From an uncultured Desulfatitalea sp. (GTDB lineage: Bacteria > Desulfobacterota > Desulfobacteria > Desulfobacterales > Desulfosarcinaceae): 64,000 bases of DNA. This document shows positions 14,665 to 24,732 of this stretch, piece by piece (the stretch's first letter is position 1; every line of letters starts with the position of its first letter). The stretch lies in the NCBI GenBank assembly GCA_937868765.1, contig CALMNL010000009.1, forward strand, positions 62,001-126,000. Reading direction: 5' to 3'. The translations under genes were made by a program, and so were the position numbers. The notes below the pieces were generated by a model, which saw only the letters and a program-made list of their open reading frames with translations, ran no database searches and was not told the DNA's origin.

Positions 14665-17600
14665 ATGAGACTGAATGTCAAAGTGGCCCTCCTGGGGGCG
14701 AGCAGCGTGCTGATTACGGCCGCGGCGCTGGTCCTGATCGCCGTGTGGCAAAGCGGCCAATACAATCAGCTGGCCCAGCGAGAGGCGGACATTCTGATCG
14801 ACGCCGACCTCGACCATATCACCCAGGGGGTCTATAACCTGGTCCGGACCGAGAATGATGCGGTCCAGCTGCAGGTGGACTACAACCTCAACGTGGCCCG
14901 GCATATTCTGGCCGCCGCCGGTGAAGTCCGTCTATCCCCCGAGACCGTCTCATGGCAGGCTTTGAACCAGTTCACCAAAGAGTCCCATGAACTGAAACTG
15001 CCCAAACTTTTCGCCGGCAAGACCTGGCTGGGGAAAAACAGCAACCTGGCCACGGAAACCCCCATCGTGGATGAAGTCACCCGGCTGGTGGGCGAAACCG
15101 CCACCATCTTCCAGCGAATGAATGCCGACGGCGACATGCTGCGGGTCGCCACCACGGTCCGCACGGCCTCAAACCAGAGGGCCATCGGGACCTATATCCC
15201 GGCCGTCAATCCGGACGGCGCCGATAATCCCGTAATTTCATCCGTTCTCAAAGGCGACACCTACCACGGACGCGCTTATGTGGTGAATGCCTGGTATCTT
15301 ACCGCCTATGAACCGATCTATGACGGCGCGGGCAGCCTGGTGGGCATGCTTTACGTCGGCATCAAGCAGGAGGTCGCCGAGTCCCGGGTAAGAGAGGCCA
15401 TCCTGCAGACCAAGGTGGGCCGCACCGGCTATGTCTATGTCCTCAGCGGCAATGGCCAAGACCACGGCCGGTACGTGATCTCGCAGAACGGCGAGCGGGA
15501 CGGCGAGGATGTCTGGATGAGCCGGGACAGCGACGGCCGCAATGTCATCCAGGAGATCATCCGCAAGGCCGTCGTCCTCAGACCTGGAGAAATGACCACC
15601 ATCCGCTACCGCTGGCAGAACCCGGGCGAAGGGGAGCCCCGCTGGAAAATCGCCCGCCTGGCCTATTATGCACCCTGGAACTGGGTCATCGGCACCAGCG
15701 TGCACGCAGATGAGCTGGCCACCTACCACAACTTGCTCGTGGCGGGGCGTGAGCGGATGACCCGCGTCATGGGGCTGGCGGGCATCGTCATTATCCTCAT
15801 CATCGGGGTGATCGGCATCATCATCGCTTGGACGATCACGCGGCCGGTGCGTCATATGACCCAAGTGGCGGAAAAGATCATCCAGGGGGACCTGAACCAG
15901 CTCGTGGCGGTGACCTCCGGTGACGAGATCGGCCGCCTGGCCGATACCTTCAATCTCATGACCGCCAAGCTGCGGCAATCCATCGAGGAGTTGCGCGACA
16001 GCGAGGAAAAGTACCGGGGGATATTCGAAAATGCCATCGAGGGGGTATTCCAGATTACGCTCGCAGGCCGCATCCTCAGCGCCAACCCGGCCTTGGCGCA
16101 CATCTTGGGGTATGCATCGGCCGAAGCGCTTTTATCCGGTATCCCGAGGGTGGCGCCGAAGCTTTTTGTCGACGCGCAGGACTGGGATCGGCTGATCGAC
16201 AGCATCGTGAAGAACCACACCGTTTTGCGTTTCGAAATCCAGATGTACCGCCAAGACGGCGAGAAGATGTGGGGCGCCGTCAGCGCCCGCATGGTCTATG
16301 GGCACGACGGTCGGCCGGTCTGGGTCGAGGGCTTCCTCATGGATGTCAGCGACCGCAAACGGGCCGAGGAGGCCCTGGCCGAGTCGCGCAATTACCTGGC
16401 CGAGGTCATCAATGCCGTTGCCGATCCCATGTTCGTCAAGGACCGGCACCATCGCTGGGTGCTGGTCAACAACGCATTGTGCGCTTTCACCGGTCATGCC
16501 CGCGAAGAATTGCTGGGGAAAACCGATTACGACTACTTTACCAAAAGTGAGGCGGATGTCTTCTGGGACAAGGACGAGCTCGTCTTCAACACCGGAAAAG
16601 AGAACATCAACGAAGAATGCTTTACCGACCCTCAAGGCTTGGCCCACACCATCGTGACCAAGAAGACCCGCTACACGGATAAAAAAGGCGAGCAGTTCAT
16701 CGTGGGCATCCTGCGTGACATCACCGAACAGAAGCGGGCTGCGGAAGAAAAACTGCGGCTGGAGGCCCGTCTCATCCAGTCCCAGAAGATGGAAGCCATC
16801 GGCGCTTTGGCCGGCGGCATCGCCCACGACTTCAACAACATTCTCCATCCCATGCTGGGGTATGGTGAATTGCTCGGTCAGGACCTGCCCAAGGGAAGCC
16901 CCCAGAGACAGTATGTCGATGAAATCATTTCGTCGGGTTTGCGGGCAAAGGATCTCGTCAACCAGATCCTCGCCTTCAGCCGGCAATCGGCCCAAAAAGC
17001 GATGCCGGTAAGAATGCAGCCGATCCTCAAGGAGGTGATCAAGTTAAGCCGGTCCACCATTCCGGCGAACATCGAGATCGTCCACGACCTTCAAAACAGC
17101 TGCGGCCATGTGATGGCCGATCCCATCCAACTTCACCAGATCGCCATGAATTTGATCATCAACGCCTTTCACGCCATGGAGAAGAGCGGCGGCCGCATCG
17201 TGATCGAGTTGAGAGAGGAAACGTTACCGCACGATGGGGCGGGGGGGACCGCTCTCGCGCCGGGCCGCTACGCCAGGCTGTCGGTGTCCGATACGGGCTG
17301 CGGCATCGATCCGTCCCACATGGGCAAGATATTCGAACCCTATTTTACTACCAAGGCGCAGGGCAAAGGCACCGGCCTCGGCCTGGCCGTCGTGTATGGG
17401 ATCGTCAAGGAGCACCACGGCGATATCAAGGTGTCCAGCGAAGTGGGGAAAGGGACGACGTTCCATATTTACTTGCCGCTGACCGACGGTGCCGCGCAAT
17501 CGATTACTTCCGCAAGCACTGAAAGCTTCCCGACCGGCAGTGAACGAATTCTGCTGGTGGACGACGAGCAGGCGATTGCCAGGATGGAAGCGCAGATGTT

Positions 17601-17925
17601 CACCCGCCTCGGCTACCAGGTGACCACCCGATGCAGCAGTGTGGATGCGCTGGAGACCTTCAAGGCCCAACCGGGCGCTTACGATCTGGTGATCACCGAC
17701 ATGACCATGCCGAACATGACCGGCGAGCAGTTGGCCCGAGAACTGCTCGCGATCCAGCCGCTGCTGCCCATCCTTATTTGCACGGGTTTCAGCGAACGGA
17801 TAGACCAGGACAAGGCCGCTTCGATCGGCGTCAAGGCGTTATTGATGAAGCCGATCAGTTTGGCTGAAATATCGCGTACCGTGCGAAAGGTCCTCAATGA
17901 ATCAGCCCTGCACAAGGTGATGTGA
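14665..17925 (+). CDS. Cache-HAMP-PAS-PAS hybrid sensor histidine kinase
   Basis: 1086 residues. Order: membrane helix about 7-28, large periplasmic Cache-type sensor about 30-360 (with two YVG/YVLSG-type segments), second helix about 369-391, HAMP 392-445, PAS 450-570, and PAS 577-700. Then follow HisKA with the phospho-acceptor His721 in GGIAHDFNN, the HATPase domain ([20 protein letters not shown]) and a C-terminal receiver with phospho-acceptor Asp1012 in VITDMTMPN. It senses an extracytoplasmic small molecule and relays phosphate internally. No output response regulator is adjacent. The [11 protein letters not shown] type of HisKA recurs in two other kinases of this window. Confidence 0.93.
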   Translation: MRLNVKVALLGASSVLITAAALVLIAVWQSGQYNQLAQREADILIDADLDHITQGVYNLVRTENDAVQLQVDYNLNVARHILAAAGEVRLSPETVSWQALNQFTKESHELKLPKLFAGKTWLGKNSNLATETPIVDEVTRLVGETATIFQRMNADGDMLRVATTVRTASNQRAIGTYIPAVNPDGADNPVISSVLKGDTYHGRAYVVNAWYLTAYEPIYDGAGSLVGMLYVGIKQEVAESRVREAILQTKVGRTGYVYVLSGNGQDHGRYVISQNGERDGEDVWMSRDSDGRNVIQEIIRKAVVLRPGEMTTIRYRWQNPGEGEPRWKIARLAYYAPWNWVIGTSVHADELATYHNLLVAGRERMTRVMGLAGIVIILIIGVIGIIIAWTITRPVRHMTQVAEKIIQGDLNQLVAVTSGDEIGRLADTFNLMTAKLRQSIEELRDSEEKYRGIFENAIEGVFQITLAGRILSANPALAHILGYASAEALLSGIPRVAPKLFVDAQDWDRLIDSIVKNHTVLRFEIQMYRQDGEKMWGAVSARMVYGHDGRPVWVEGFLMDVSDRKRAEEALAESRNYLAEVINAVADPMFVKDRHHRWVLVNNALCAFTGHAREELLGKTDYDYFTKSEADVFWDKDELVFNTGKENINEECFTDPQGLAHTIVTKKTRYTDKKGEQFIVGILRDITEQKRAAEEKLRLEARLIQSQKMEAIGALAGGIAHDFNNILHPMLGYGELLGQDLPKGSPQRQYVDEIISSGLRAKDLVNQILAFSRQSAQKAMPVRMQPILKEVIKLSRSTIPANIEIVHDLQNSCGHVMADPIQLHQIAMNLIINAFHAMEKSGGRIVIELREETLPHDGAGGTALAPGRYARLSVSDTGCGIDPSHMGKIFEPYFTTKAQGKGTGLGLAVVYGIVKEHHGDIKVSSEVGKGTTFHIYLPLTDGAAQSITSASTESFPTGSERILLVDDEQAIARMEAQMFTRLGYQVTTRCSSVDALETFKAQPGAYDLVITDMTMPNMTGEQLARELLAIQPLLPILICTGFSERIDQDKAASIGVKALLMKPISLAEISRTVRKVLNESALHKVM

Positions 17926-18124
17926 CCGTCCCATGCTTCGGCCCGCCTGGATTGCAATCTCACCGTTCTGAAAATCCTTGCCTTGACAGTCTGCCAGATT
18001 CACGCCGCCCCCGCCCCCGTTCGGGTCAAAGGCAGGAAGAACGGTTGAAAGTCGTGGATATCTGTGAAATATTCAGTCCCATCCACAAACCGTCAACGGG
18101 TATGAAAGGCGGCTCAGTAAACCC

Positions 18125-19183
18125 ATGAAACGCAAACTGAGAATCATTCTCCCGATTCTGGTGCTGATCGCCGGCGGCGCGCTGCTCTACCGGTACATTC
18201 TGAACGTCGAAGAAAAAGAGGCCCAAACCCATTTGAACCTTTACGGCAACGTGGACCTGCGCACCGCCCAGCTGGCCTTCATCGAACAGGAACGTATCAC
18301 CGAGGTACTGGTGGAAGAGGGCCAGACCATAACGGCCGGCCAGACCCTGGCCACCCTGCAGACCCAACGCCTGCAGGCCCAGCTGGACCAGGCCCGCGCC
18401 CAGACGAATGCGTTGCAGGAGGTGGTCAATCGCCTGGAGGCCGGGACCCGCGTCCAGCAGATCGACCAGGCCAGGGCCGAGGTCGAAGCGGCCAAGACCC
18501 GGGTCGCCTTCGCCGAACAGACTTACCGGCGCCTGCAGAAGACCTCCGACGGCGGCGTCACCAGCGAGCAGGATCTGGACAACGCCCGCACCCAGTTCGA
18601 CGTGGCCAAAGCCCAGCTCGAGGTGCGGAAAAAGGATCTCAACCTGGCCCTGGAAGGCCCCCGCAAGGAAGATATCGCCGAGGCCCGCAACCAGTTGCAG
18701 GCGGCCAATGCCGGCCTCGATCTTTTGAAAATCCGCATGAACGATATGGTCTTGAAGGCTCCGGCGAACGGTGTGATCCAGAATCGGATCCTGGAGCCCG
18801 GCGAGATGGCCGGGCCGACGCGCCCGGTGTTCACCCTGGCCCTCACCGATCCCAAATGGGTCCGGGCCTATGTGCCGGAACCCGATCTGGGCCGGATCGC
18901 GCTGGGAATGAAAGCCGAGATCCACAGCGACTCGTTTCCGGGGCAAACCTTCGCAGGCTGGATCGGTTTCATCTCGCCGGTGGCCGAATTCACTCCCAAG
19001 AGCGTGGAGACCACGGATCTGCGCACCAAACTGGTCTACGAAGTAAGAGTATTTGCCCGCGATCCCCAAGACCGGTTGCGCCTGGGCATGCCCGTGACCG
19101 TTATCGTGGACCTGGCTGCCGCACCGGTGGCCGTCGACGGCGCGACGACCGCGCCCAAAGGCGCCGCGTCGGTCAAGGAGTAA
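18125..19183 (+). CDS. HlyD-family membrane fusion protein of an ABC exporter
   Basis: 352 residues: an N-terminal anchor helix (about 7-24), a lipoyl-like beta segment (LYGNVDLRTAQLAF), a long coiled-coil rich in Gln/Ala/Arg (about 75-200), the second lipoyl half (LKAPANGVIQNRILEPGE) and a beta-barrel C-terminus. This matches the YbhG/HlyD periplasmic adaptor. It begins a four-gene operon: the next gene, with two fused ATPases, starts 5 bases after its stop, and two permeases follow. The adaptor probably links the inner-membrane ABC permeases to an outer-membrane channel encoded elsewhere. Confidence 0.9.
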   Translation: MKRKLRIILPILVLIAGGALLYRYILNVEEKEAQTHLNLYGNVDLRTAQLAFIEQERITEVLVEEGQTITAGQTLATLQTQRLQAQLDQARAQTNALQEVVNRLEAGTRVQQIDQARAEVEAAKTRVAFAEQTYRRLQKTSDGGVTSEQDLDNARTQFDVAKAQLEVRKKDLNLALEGPRKEDIAEARNQLQAANAGLDLLKIRMNDMVLKAPANGVIQNRILEPGEMAGPTRPVFTLALTDPKWVRAYVPEPDLGRIALGMKAEIHSDSFPGQTFAGWIGFISPVAEFTPKSVETTDLRTKLVYEVRVFARDPQDRLRLGMPVTVIVDLAAAPVAVDGATTAPKGAASVKE

Positions 19184-19188
19184 TCGGC

Positions 19189-21003
19189 ATGGGCCTCGGG
19201 ACGGCGGAAGATACGGCGACGGAAGGCGCCCCGGTGCTGGTGGTCCAGCATCTGAGCAAGTCCTTTGTCACCAAAAAGGGCGCGCCGGCCCTGCTGGCCC
19301 TGGACGATGTGAGCCTTGCGGCCCACCGCGGCCGGGTCACCGGACTGGTCGGTGCGGACGGTGCCGGCAAGACCACGCTGATCCGCACGGCGGCCGGCCT
19401 GCTGGCCCCCACCGGCGGCACGGTGACGGTGTTGGGGCTGGACACCTTCCGGGATGCCATCGAAATCCAGCGCCAGGTGGGCTACATGCCCCAGAAGTTC
19501 GGCTTGTACCAGGATTTGAGCGTGGCCGAGAACATGACGCTCTATGCCGAGCTGCAGGGAGTTCCCATGGCCCAGCGGCCGGAGCGTTTCCAAAAACTGT
19601 TGCGCATGACCGATCTTACGGCCTTTACCCGGCGCAGGGCCGGCGCACTCTCCGGCGGCATGAAGCAGAAGTTGGGACTGGCCTGCGCCCTGATCAAGTC
19701 GCCGCGGATGCTGCTGCTGGACGAACCCACGGTGGGGGTCGATCCGGTGTCGCGTCGCGAACTGTGGAAAATCGTCTACGAGCTGGTGGAAAAAGAGGGT
19801 ATCGGCGTGCTGCTCTCCACCGCCTACCTGGATGAAGCCGAACGCTGCCATCACGTGGTGTTGCTGCATGACGGCAAGAAACTCGATGAAGGCCCGCCCC
19901 GGAAGTTCAAGGATCAAATCCGCGGGCGCGTGGCGCTGGTCACGCCGCCCGCGCAGATCAAGCCTCGGCAGATCCAGAACCGGCTGGCCGGCCGCAAGGG
20001 CATCGTGGACGCCACCATCCGCTCCGGCCGGGTGCGCGTGGTCATGGCCCAGGAAGGGGTGCAGTCCCTGGCCCGGGCCATGCCGGATGCCTGGCAGCCC
20101 ACCATCCAGGAGGCCGCGCCCCAGTTCGAAGATGCCTTCATGGCCCTGATTCCCCATCGGGAAGGGCACTTTCAGATCGCTTCGCGTTCCACGGCCGGCC
20201 CAGGCGCCGACCAGGACGAAGTGGTGGTACGGACCCGCGACCTGCAGAAGTGGTTCGGCGATTTCGAAGCGGTCAAGCATCTCTCGTTCGAAGTGCGGCG
20301 TGGCGAAATCTTCGGGTTGCTGGGCCCCAACGGCGCCGGCAAAAGCACCACCTTCCGCATGCTGTGCGGTCTGCTCAGCGCCAGCGGCGGCGAAATCCAG
20401 GTGGCTGGTCACGATCTGCGCCGCGCCGGGGCCCGGGCCCGGGCACGCCTGGGCTATATGGCCCAACAGTTTTCCCTCTACGGCCAGCTCAGCGTCGCGG
20501 AAAACCTGACCTTTTACGGCCGGGCCTACGGCCTGGCCAATTCCAGGCTGCAGGAGCGGCTGGCCTGGGCCGACGCGGAATTCGACCTGGCGCGCTGGCG
20601 GAACACCCCGGCCGGGCAACTGCCAGGCGGCTACAAGCAACGCCTGGCCATGGCCGCGGCGCTCCTGCACGAGCCGGATATCATCTTCCTCGACGAACCC
20701 ACCTCCGGTGTGGACCCGCTGGCCCGGCGGGAATTCTGGCTGCGCATCAACGGTTTTGCCGAACAGGGGGTCACGGTGGTGGTCACCACCCATTTCATGG
20801 AAGAGTCGGAATATTGTGACCGGATGCTGATCATGTCCCAGGGGGCCAGCCTGGCCATGGGCACCCCGGCCGAGATTCGCGAACTGGCGCGCACCCCCGA
20901 GCGGCCCGACCCGACCATCGAGGATGCCTTCGTCGCCCTGGCCCTGGGAGAGGTCGCGCCCCGGGGCCGGGCCACGGACGCCGGAAAGGCAGGCCCCCCA
21001 TGA
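19189..21003 (+). CDS. ABC transporter ATP-binding protein with two fused nucleotide-binding domains (YbhF-like)
   Basis: 604 residues with two complete ABC domains. Domain 1 has Walker A GADGAGKTTL, signature LSGGMKQKLGLA and Walker B MLLLDEPTVGVD. Domain 2 starts about residue 345 with Walker A GPNGAGKSTT, a degenerate signature LPGGYKQRLAMA and Walker B IIFLDEPTSGVD. This is the YbhF/RbbA-like arrangement, driving ABC-2 permeases of the drug or lipid export type. The stop overlaps the next start (ATGA). An open frame extends upstream to 18856, but the adaptor gene occupies that stretch, so the ATG at 19189 is the start. Confidence 0.92.
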   Translation: MGLGTAEDTATEGAPVLVVQHLSKSFVTKKGAPALLALDDVSLAAHRGRVTGLVGADGAGKTTLIRTAAGLLAPTGGTVTVLGLDTFRDAIEIQRQVGYMPQKFGLYQDLSVAENMTLYAELQGVPMAQRPERFQKLLRMTDLTAFTRRRAGALSGGMKQKLGLACALIKSPRMLLLDEPTVGVDPVSRRELWKIVYELVEKEGIGVLLSTAYLDEAERCHHVVLLHDGKKLDEGPPRKFKDQIRGRVALVTPPAQIKPRQIQNRLAGRKGIVDATIRSGRVRVVMAQEGVQSLARAMPDAWQPTIQEAAPQFEDAFMALIPHREGHFQIASRSTAGPGADQDEVVVRTRDLQKWFGDFEAVKHLSFEVRRGEIFGLLGPNGAGKSTTFRMLCGLLSASGGEIQVAGHDLRRAGARARARLGYMAQQFSLYGQLSVAENLTFYGRAYGLANSRLQERLAWADAEFDLARWRNTPAGQLPGGYKQRLAMAAALLHEPDIIFLDEPTSGVDPLARREFWLRINGFAEQGVTVVVTTHFMEESEYCDRMLIMSQGASLAMGTPAEIRELARTPERPDPTIEDAFVALALGEVAPRGRATDAGKAGPP

Positions 21004-22133
21004 GCCGAGCAGCCCTCTTTTTCATGCGCATGCGCGGATTCCTGCGCAAGGAGATGCTGCAGATCTACCGCGATCCCAGCAGCATCGCCCTGGCCATCAT
21101 CCTGCCCATGGTACTGCTGTTTATCTTCGGCTATGGGGTGTCGCTGGATGCCGAGGATGTGCCTCTGGCCGTGGTGCTGGACGATCCCGGCCCCGAGGCC
21201 CGGGACCTTTCGTCCCGCTTCGATCTGTCGATCTACTTTCACACCCACTATGCCACGTCGATCACCGAGGCCGAAGCGTGGCTGACCCGACGGCAGGTGG
21301 AAGGCATCGTGCATGTTCCGGAAGGTTTCGCCGCCGATCTGCTCAACGGTCGCGAGGCCAGGGTGCAGGTCATCATCAACGGGGTGGATGCCAATCGGGC
21401 GCGCCTCATCCAGGGGTACTCCCATGGCATACTGCAAAAATGGATCGAGGCGCGCCAGGCCCGGGGCGAGCCCGCCCTCCGCCCGCCCGTGACCGTGGCC
21501 CAGCGGGTCTGGTTCAACGAATCCTCGGTCAGCCGCAATTTCCTCGTGCCGGGCCTGATCACCCTGATCATGACGCTGACGGGCACCCTGCTCACCGCCC
21601 TGGTGGTGGCCCGGGAGTGGGAGCGCGGCACCATGGAGGCGATCCTGGTGACACCGCTGCGCCGTGTCGACCTGCTGCTGGGCAAGGTGCTGCCGTACTA
21701 CGTGCTGGGCATGATGGGCATGGTGCTTTCCGTGGTGATCGGCATCTTCCTGTTCGGCGTCCCGTTTCGCGGATCGATCGGCGCCCTGTTCATCTTGAGT
21801 TCGCTCTTCATGCTGGCCTCGCTGGGATTCGGATTGCTGATATCGGCCGTGATCCGTGTCCAGTTCGTGGCGGCCCAGATCTCCATCGTGGCCGGATATC
21901 TGCCGGCGCTCTTTCTCTCCGGGCTGCTGTTCGACCTGGACAGCACGCCCCGGTTCATCCAAATCGTCAGCTACGTGCTGCCGGCCAAGTATTTCGTCAC
22001 CATCAGCCACACCCTGTTCATGACCGGCAACGTGTGGCCGTTGCTGCTGCCCAACGCCCTGGCCCTGGCCTTCATGGCGGCGCTTTTCATCGGCCTGGCC
22101 TACCGCAAAATCACCAAACGGCTGGATGGTTGA
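21000..22133 (+). CDS. ABC-2 type permease (YbhS-like)
   Basis: 377 residues. One N-terminal helix (about 30-50, SIALAIILPMVLLFIFGYGV) is followed by a large extracytoplasmic loop, then about five helices from residue 175 on, with the ABC-2 motif VAREWERGTMEAILVTPLRR before helix 3. It pairs with the next gene to form a heterodimeric pore for the fused ATPase. The start overlaps the upstream stop by 4 bases. Substrate unknown; related systems export cationic drugs or act on membrane lipids. Confidence 0.92.
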   Translation: MSRAALFFMRMRGFLRKEMLQIYRDPSSIALAIILPMVLLFIFGYGVSLDAEDVPLAVVLDDPGPEARDLSSRFDLSIYFHTHYATSITEAEAWLTRRQVEGIVHVPEGFAADLLNGREARVQVIINGVDANRARLIQGYSHGILQKWIEARQARGEPALRPPVTVAQRVWFNESSVSRNFLVPGLITLIMTLTGTLLTALVVAREWERGTMEAILVTPLRRVDLLLGKVLPYYVLGMMGMVLSVVIGIFLFGVPFRGSIGALFILSSLFMLASLGFGLLISAVIRVQFVAAQISIVAGYLPALFLSGLLFDLDSTPRFIQIVSYVLPAKYFVTISHTLFMTGNVWPLLLPNALALAFMAALFIGLAYRKITKRLDG

Positions 22134-23250
22134 AATGGTTGGCACGCTGCGACGCATTCTGGCGTTGATCCGCAAGGAGTTCGCCTCGATCTTCAAGGAC
22201 CCCCGGAGCCGCCTGGTCCTGGTCGGCCCGCCCCTGATCCAGTTCTTCATCTTCGGCTATGCCGCCACCTTCGATGTGAAGAATGTCCGCTACGCGGTGC
22301 TGGACGAAGACCGTTCCAGCGAGTCCCGGGCGCTGCTCGCCCGCCTGCAGGGGTCGGAGAATTTCGAACTGGTGCAAACGCTCTCCTCGGACCGGGATAT
22401 CGATACCGTCGTCAATCTTCAGCGGGCACGCCTGGTGGTGCACATCGGCCCCGACTTCAGCCGCGCCCTTCATAATGGGATTCCCACCACCATCCAGGTG
22501 ATTCTCGACGGCCGTAACTCCAACGTGGCCCTCATCGCGCTGGGATATCTCGGCAATATCGTGGAGCAATTCAACCGCGACCTGGCCGCGCGCGGCCAGA
22601 CCGGCGGCGGCATCCTGCTCGAAGAGCGGGCCTGGTACAACGCCAACCTGCAGAGCCGCTGGTTCATTGTGTCCGGCCTGGGCGGGGTCATCAGCATGGT
22701 GATCGTCATGATCGTCACCGGCCTGTCCATCGCGCGGGAACGGGAGTTCGGCACCTTCGACCAATTGCTGGTGGCGCCGTTCCGGCCCGGGGAGATCCTT
22801 ATCGGCAAATCGGTCCCCGGCATGCTCTTCGGGCTCCTCGATGCCCTGCTCTTCTCGGTGGGCGCGGTCCTGTGGTTCGAGGTTCCCTTCAGGGGCACCC
22901 TCACGGCCCTGATCCTCTCCCTGACCTGTTTCATCATCACCATCGTGGGGGTCGGCCTGCTGGTCTCGTCCCTCTCGATGACCATGCAACAGGCCCTGCT
23001 GGGATCGTTCGTCTTCATGATGCCGGCGATCATTCTCTCGGGGTTCACCACCCCCATCGAGAACATGCCCCAGTGGCTCCAGATCGGTACCCATATCAAT
23101 CCGGTGCGCTACATCATCCGGGCTTTGCGGGAGATTTTTCTCGAAGGCGCCGGCGTTCCCATGGTCTGGCCCCAGCTATGGCCCCTGTTGCTCATGGCCT
23201 GTGTGACCCTGCCCGCGGCGGCCTGGATGTTCCGGCACCGGTCGCAATGA
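22126..23250 (+). CDS. ABC-2 type permease (YbhR-like)
   Basis: 374 residues with the same topology as the preceding permease: a first helix around 27-47 (LVGPPLIQFFIFGYAATF), a large loop, and five more helices. The motif AREREFGTFDQLLVAPFRPGE corresponds to the ABC-2 signature. It overlaps the upstream gene by 8 bases; an alternative ATG 9 bases further in would give nearly the same protein. It is the last gene of the exporter operon; no clear terminator follows. Confidence 0.92.
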   Translation: MVEMVGTLRRILALIRKEFASIFKDPRSRLVLVGPPLIQFFIFGYAATFDVKNVRYAVLDEDRSSESRALLARLQGSENFELVQTLSSDRDIDTVVNLQRARLVVHIGPDFSRALHNGIPTTIQVILDGRNSNVALIALGYLGNIVEQFNRDLAARGQTGGGILLEERAWYNANLQSRWFIVSGLGGVISMVIVMIVTGLSIAREREFGTFDQLLVAPFRPGEILIGKSVPGMLFGLLDALLFSVGAVLWFEVPFRGTLTALILSLTCFIITIVGVGLLVSSLSMTMQQALLGSFVFMMPAIILSGFTTPIENMPQWLQIGTHINPVRYIIRALREIFLEGAGVPMVWPQLWPLLLMACVTLPAAAWMFRHRSQ

Positions 23251-23351
23251 GGCCGACCTCCCGGTCTGCCCTTTTCCCATCTGTAAAATAACCTGACACC
23301 AGGTGGCGGCATCCGCCGAACCTTCCGATGGGTTTAGCAGTACTGAATTTT

Positions 23352-23365
23352 TGCTGAATTCAGCA
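23352..23365. promoter_or_regulatory. Perfect 14-base palindrome, possible operator
   Basis: TGCTGAATTCAGCA lies about 95 bases upstream of the STAS gene, in an AT-rich patch between the exporter operon and the STAS gene. Only the symmetry supports a regulatory role. Confidence 0.3.
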
Positions 23366-23460
23366 TGTTCGAACTTTTCCAGGCGCAGGTGGAAATCGGG
23401 TCCGGAATTTGCTCTTGGAATTCATCTTGCGAAACGATTTTCCAAAGCAAGGAGGGAACG

Positions 23461-23739
23461 ATGGCCAAGAACTTCAGGATTCTTTCCAGGCAGGAAAGCA
23501 ATCGTTCGATCCGAATCCAATTGAGGGGGGACTTCGACGGCACCTCAGCCCACGAGCTGGCCAACGTGCTCAACAAATACGGCGCCAGTTATCCCAAGGT
23601 GGAAATCGATACCGAAGGCTTGAGAAGCATCGATGGGTTCGGCCTGGATGTGATCATCGTCCGGCTCAAGTCGCTGCCCCGCGCCCATGCCAGAATCATT
23701 TTTACCGGCAGGTTCAAATCCAACTTCATCGGAAGCTGA
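23461..23739 (+). CDS. STAS-domain protein (anti-sigma antagonist-like)
   Basis: 92 residues, a single STAS fold: a beta strand IRIQLRGDFDGTSAHELANVL, then VEIDTEGLRSIDGFGLDVI. In typical antagonists the second segment carries a phosphorylatable Ser/Thr at the 'DSSG' position; here it reads IDGFG, so phosphorylation control at the usual site is unlikely. AAGGAGGG sits directly before the ATG, so the longer open frame from 23365 is not favoured. It is followed by a receiver protein and a PilZ-like protein in the same direction. Confidence 0.8.
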   Translation: MAKNFRILSRQESNRSIRIQLRGDFDGTSAHELANVLNKYGASYPKVEIDTEGLRSIDGFGLDVIIVRLKSLPRAHARIIFTGRFKSNFIGS

Positions 23740-23808
23740 AGCTAAGCGGCACGCCATGCGACAGGTCGTCTTTGCCTGAGATGGCTTGTAAACCATAATG
23801 CAAAGGAC

Positions 23809-24318
23809 ATGAAGATGATCGGCTGCTTTTCTCTCTCCCATAGCACCGGCGCCACAGGTTCCAAGCCCGCGATGTCGGCACCGGTCTGCGCGCCGGTATT
23901 GCCGAACGAATTTACGGCCCTGGTGGTCGATGACAACCCGATCGTGCTTAAATGCACGGCCGAAATGCTCCAGGAGTTGGGTTACCGCATCCACACGGCC
24001 GGCGAAGGCGGTGAAGCACTGGCACGCCTGCGGCAATGGCCTTGCCATCTGCTCCTGACCGACTACGAAATGCCGGGAATCAATGGCTGGGAACTGGCGC
24101 AAGCGGCCAAGTCCCATTCAATCGGCTTGCGGACAGTGATCATGACCGGTAACTGTCAGGCCGATGTGGCCCATCTGATGAGCGATCGGCACATCGATGG
24201 ATGGTTGTTCAAACCCTTCCGCATGGAGCACCTCGAGGAGATGCTGGCCTCCATCGGTCTACCGCTCTGTTCTGCCAGAAGAACCAGGGTTGTGAAAGAA
24301 TTTAAGAATAACGCTTAA
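23809..24318 (+). CDS. Single-domain response regulator
   Basis: 169 residues. A 35-residue leader of low complexity precedes a CheY-like receiver: acidic pocket VVDDNP, phospho-acceptor Asp in LLLTDYEMPG, Thr/Ser in VIMTGN and Lys in LFKPFR. No output domain follows. Such proteins act in phosphorelays or on protein partners. The neighbouring STAS and PilZ-like genes suggest a small signalling unit, and the nearby hybrid kinases are possible phosphodonors. Confidence 0.88.
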   Translation: MKMIGCFSLSHSTGATGSKPAMSAPVCAPVLPNEFTALVVDDNPIVLKCTAEMLQELGYRIHTAGEGGEALARLRQWPCHLLLTDYEMPGINGWELAQAAKSHSIGLRTVIMTGNCQADVAHLMSDRHIDGWLFKPFRMEHLEEMLASIGLPLCSARRTRVVKEFKNNA

Positions 24319-24337
24319 CAGCCGATAGGATCGACTC

Positions 24338-24652
24338 ATGGAACAAACACTTACACGGCGGCATTGCGCCGATATATCCGTAGTCTGCAGGCATTTGACC
24401 GCCAACAGTCCGGTTTTGAAAGGCAAGATGCTGGATTGTTCCTGCAAGGGCACCTGCATCGAACTGGATCAAAAGATTCAGGAAGGCAGCATCGTGATGA
24501 TCGCGGCCACGGTCAGGGGCCGGGAAGAAGATTTGCCGACCCTGCCCGAAGGTTTCCGTTCGTTCACCCTGGCCGAGGTCCAATGGGCGAAACCCATTGA
24601 AGATGACGGCCTCCACATTTACGCCATCGGACTAAGATACCTGTCTAATTAA
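24338..24652 (+). CDS. PilZ-like domain protein
   Basis: 104 residues. The DCSCKG segment (33-38) fits the PilZ [D/N]xSxxG motif, and the protein ends in the usual AEVQWAKP...YAIGLRY strand pair. The arginine motif near the N-terminus is TRRHCAD rather than RxxxR, so cyclic-di-GMP binding is uncertain. It starts 19 bases after the receiver gene and belongs to the same probable transcript. Confidence 0.65.
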   Translation: MEQTLTRRHCADISVVCRHLTANSPVLKGKMLDCSCKGTCIELDQKIQEGSIVMIAATVRGREEDLPTLPEGFRSFTLAEVQWAKPIEDDGLHIYAIGLRYLSN

Positions 24653-24666
24653 AGCCCCTCCTCAAT

Positions 24667-24704
24667 GTTTCCCGCCATGCTATTCTGCCGGCATGGCGGG
24701 AAAC
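24667..24704. terminator. Stem-loop between convergent genes
   Basis: A perfect 14-bp stem (24667-24680 with 24691-24704) with a 10-base loop lies between the rightward PilZ-like gene and the leftward DsrE-like gene. No U-run follows on either strand, so it may be a bidirectional but weak terminator. Confidence 0.55.
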
Positions 24705-24732
24705 GCTTCCTTCCGCTTGGCGCACCTTCCCT

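Noticed and set aside
19036-20793. 585-codon minus-strand open frame inside the ABC exporter operon
   Set aside because: Antisense of the fused ATPase gene with complete Walker and signature motifs.
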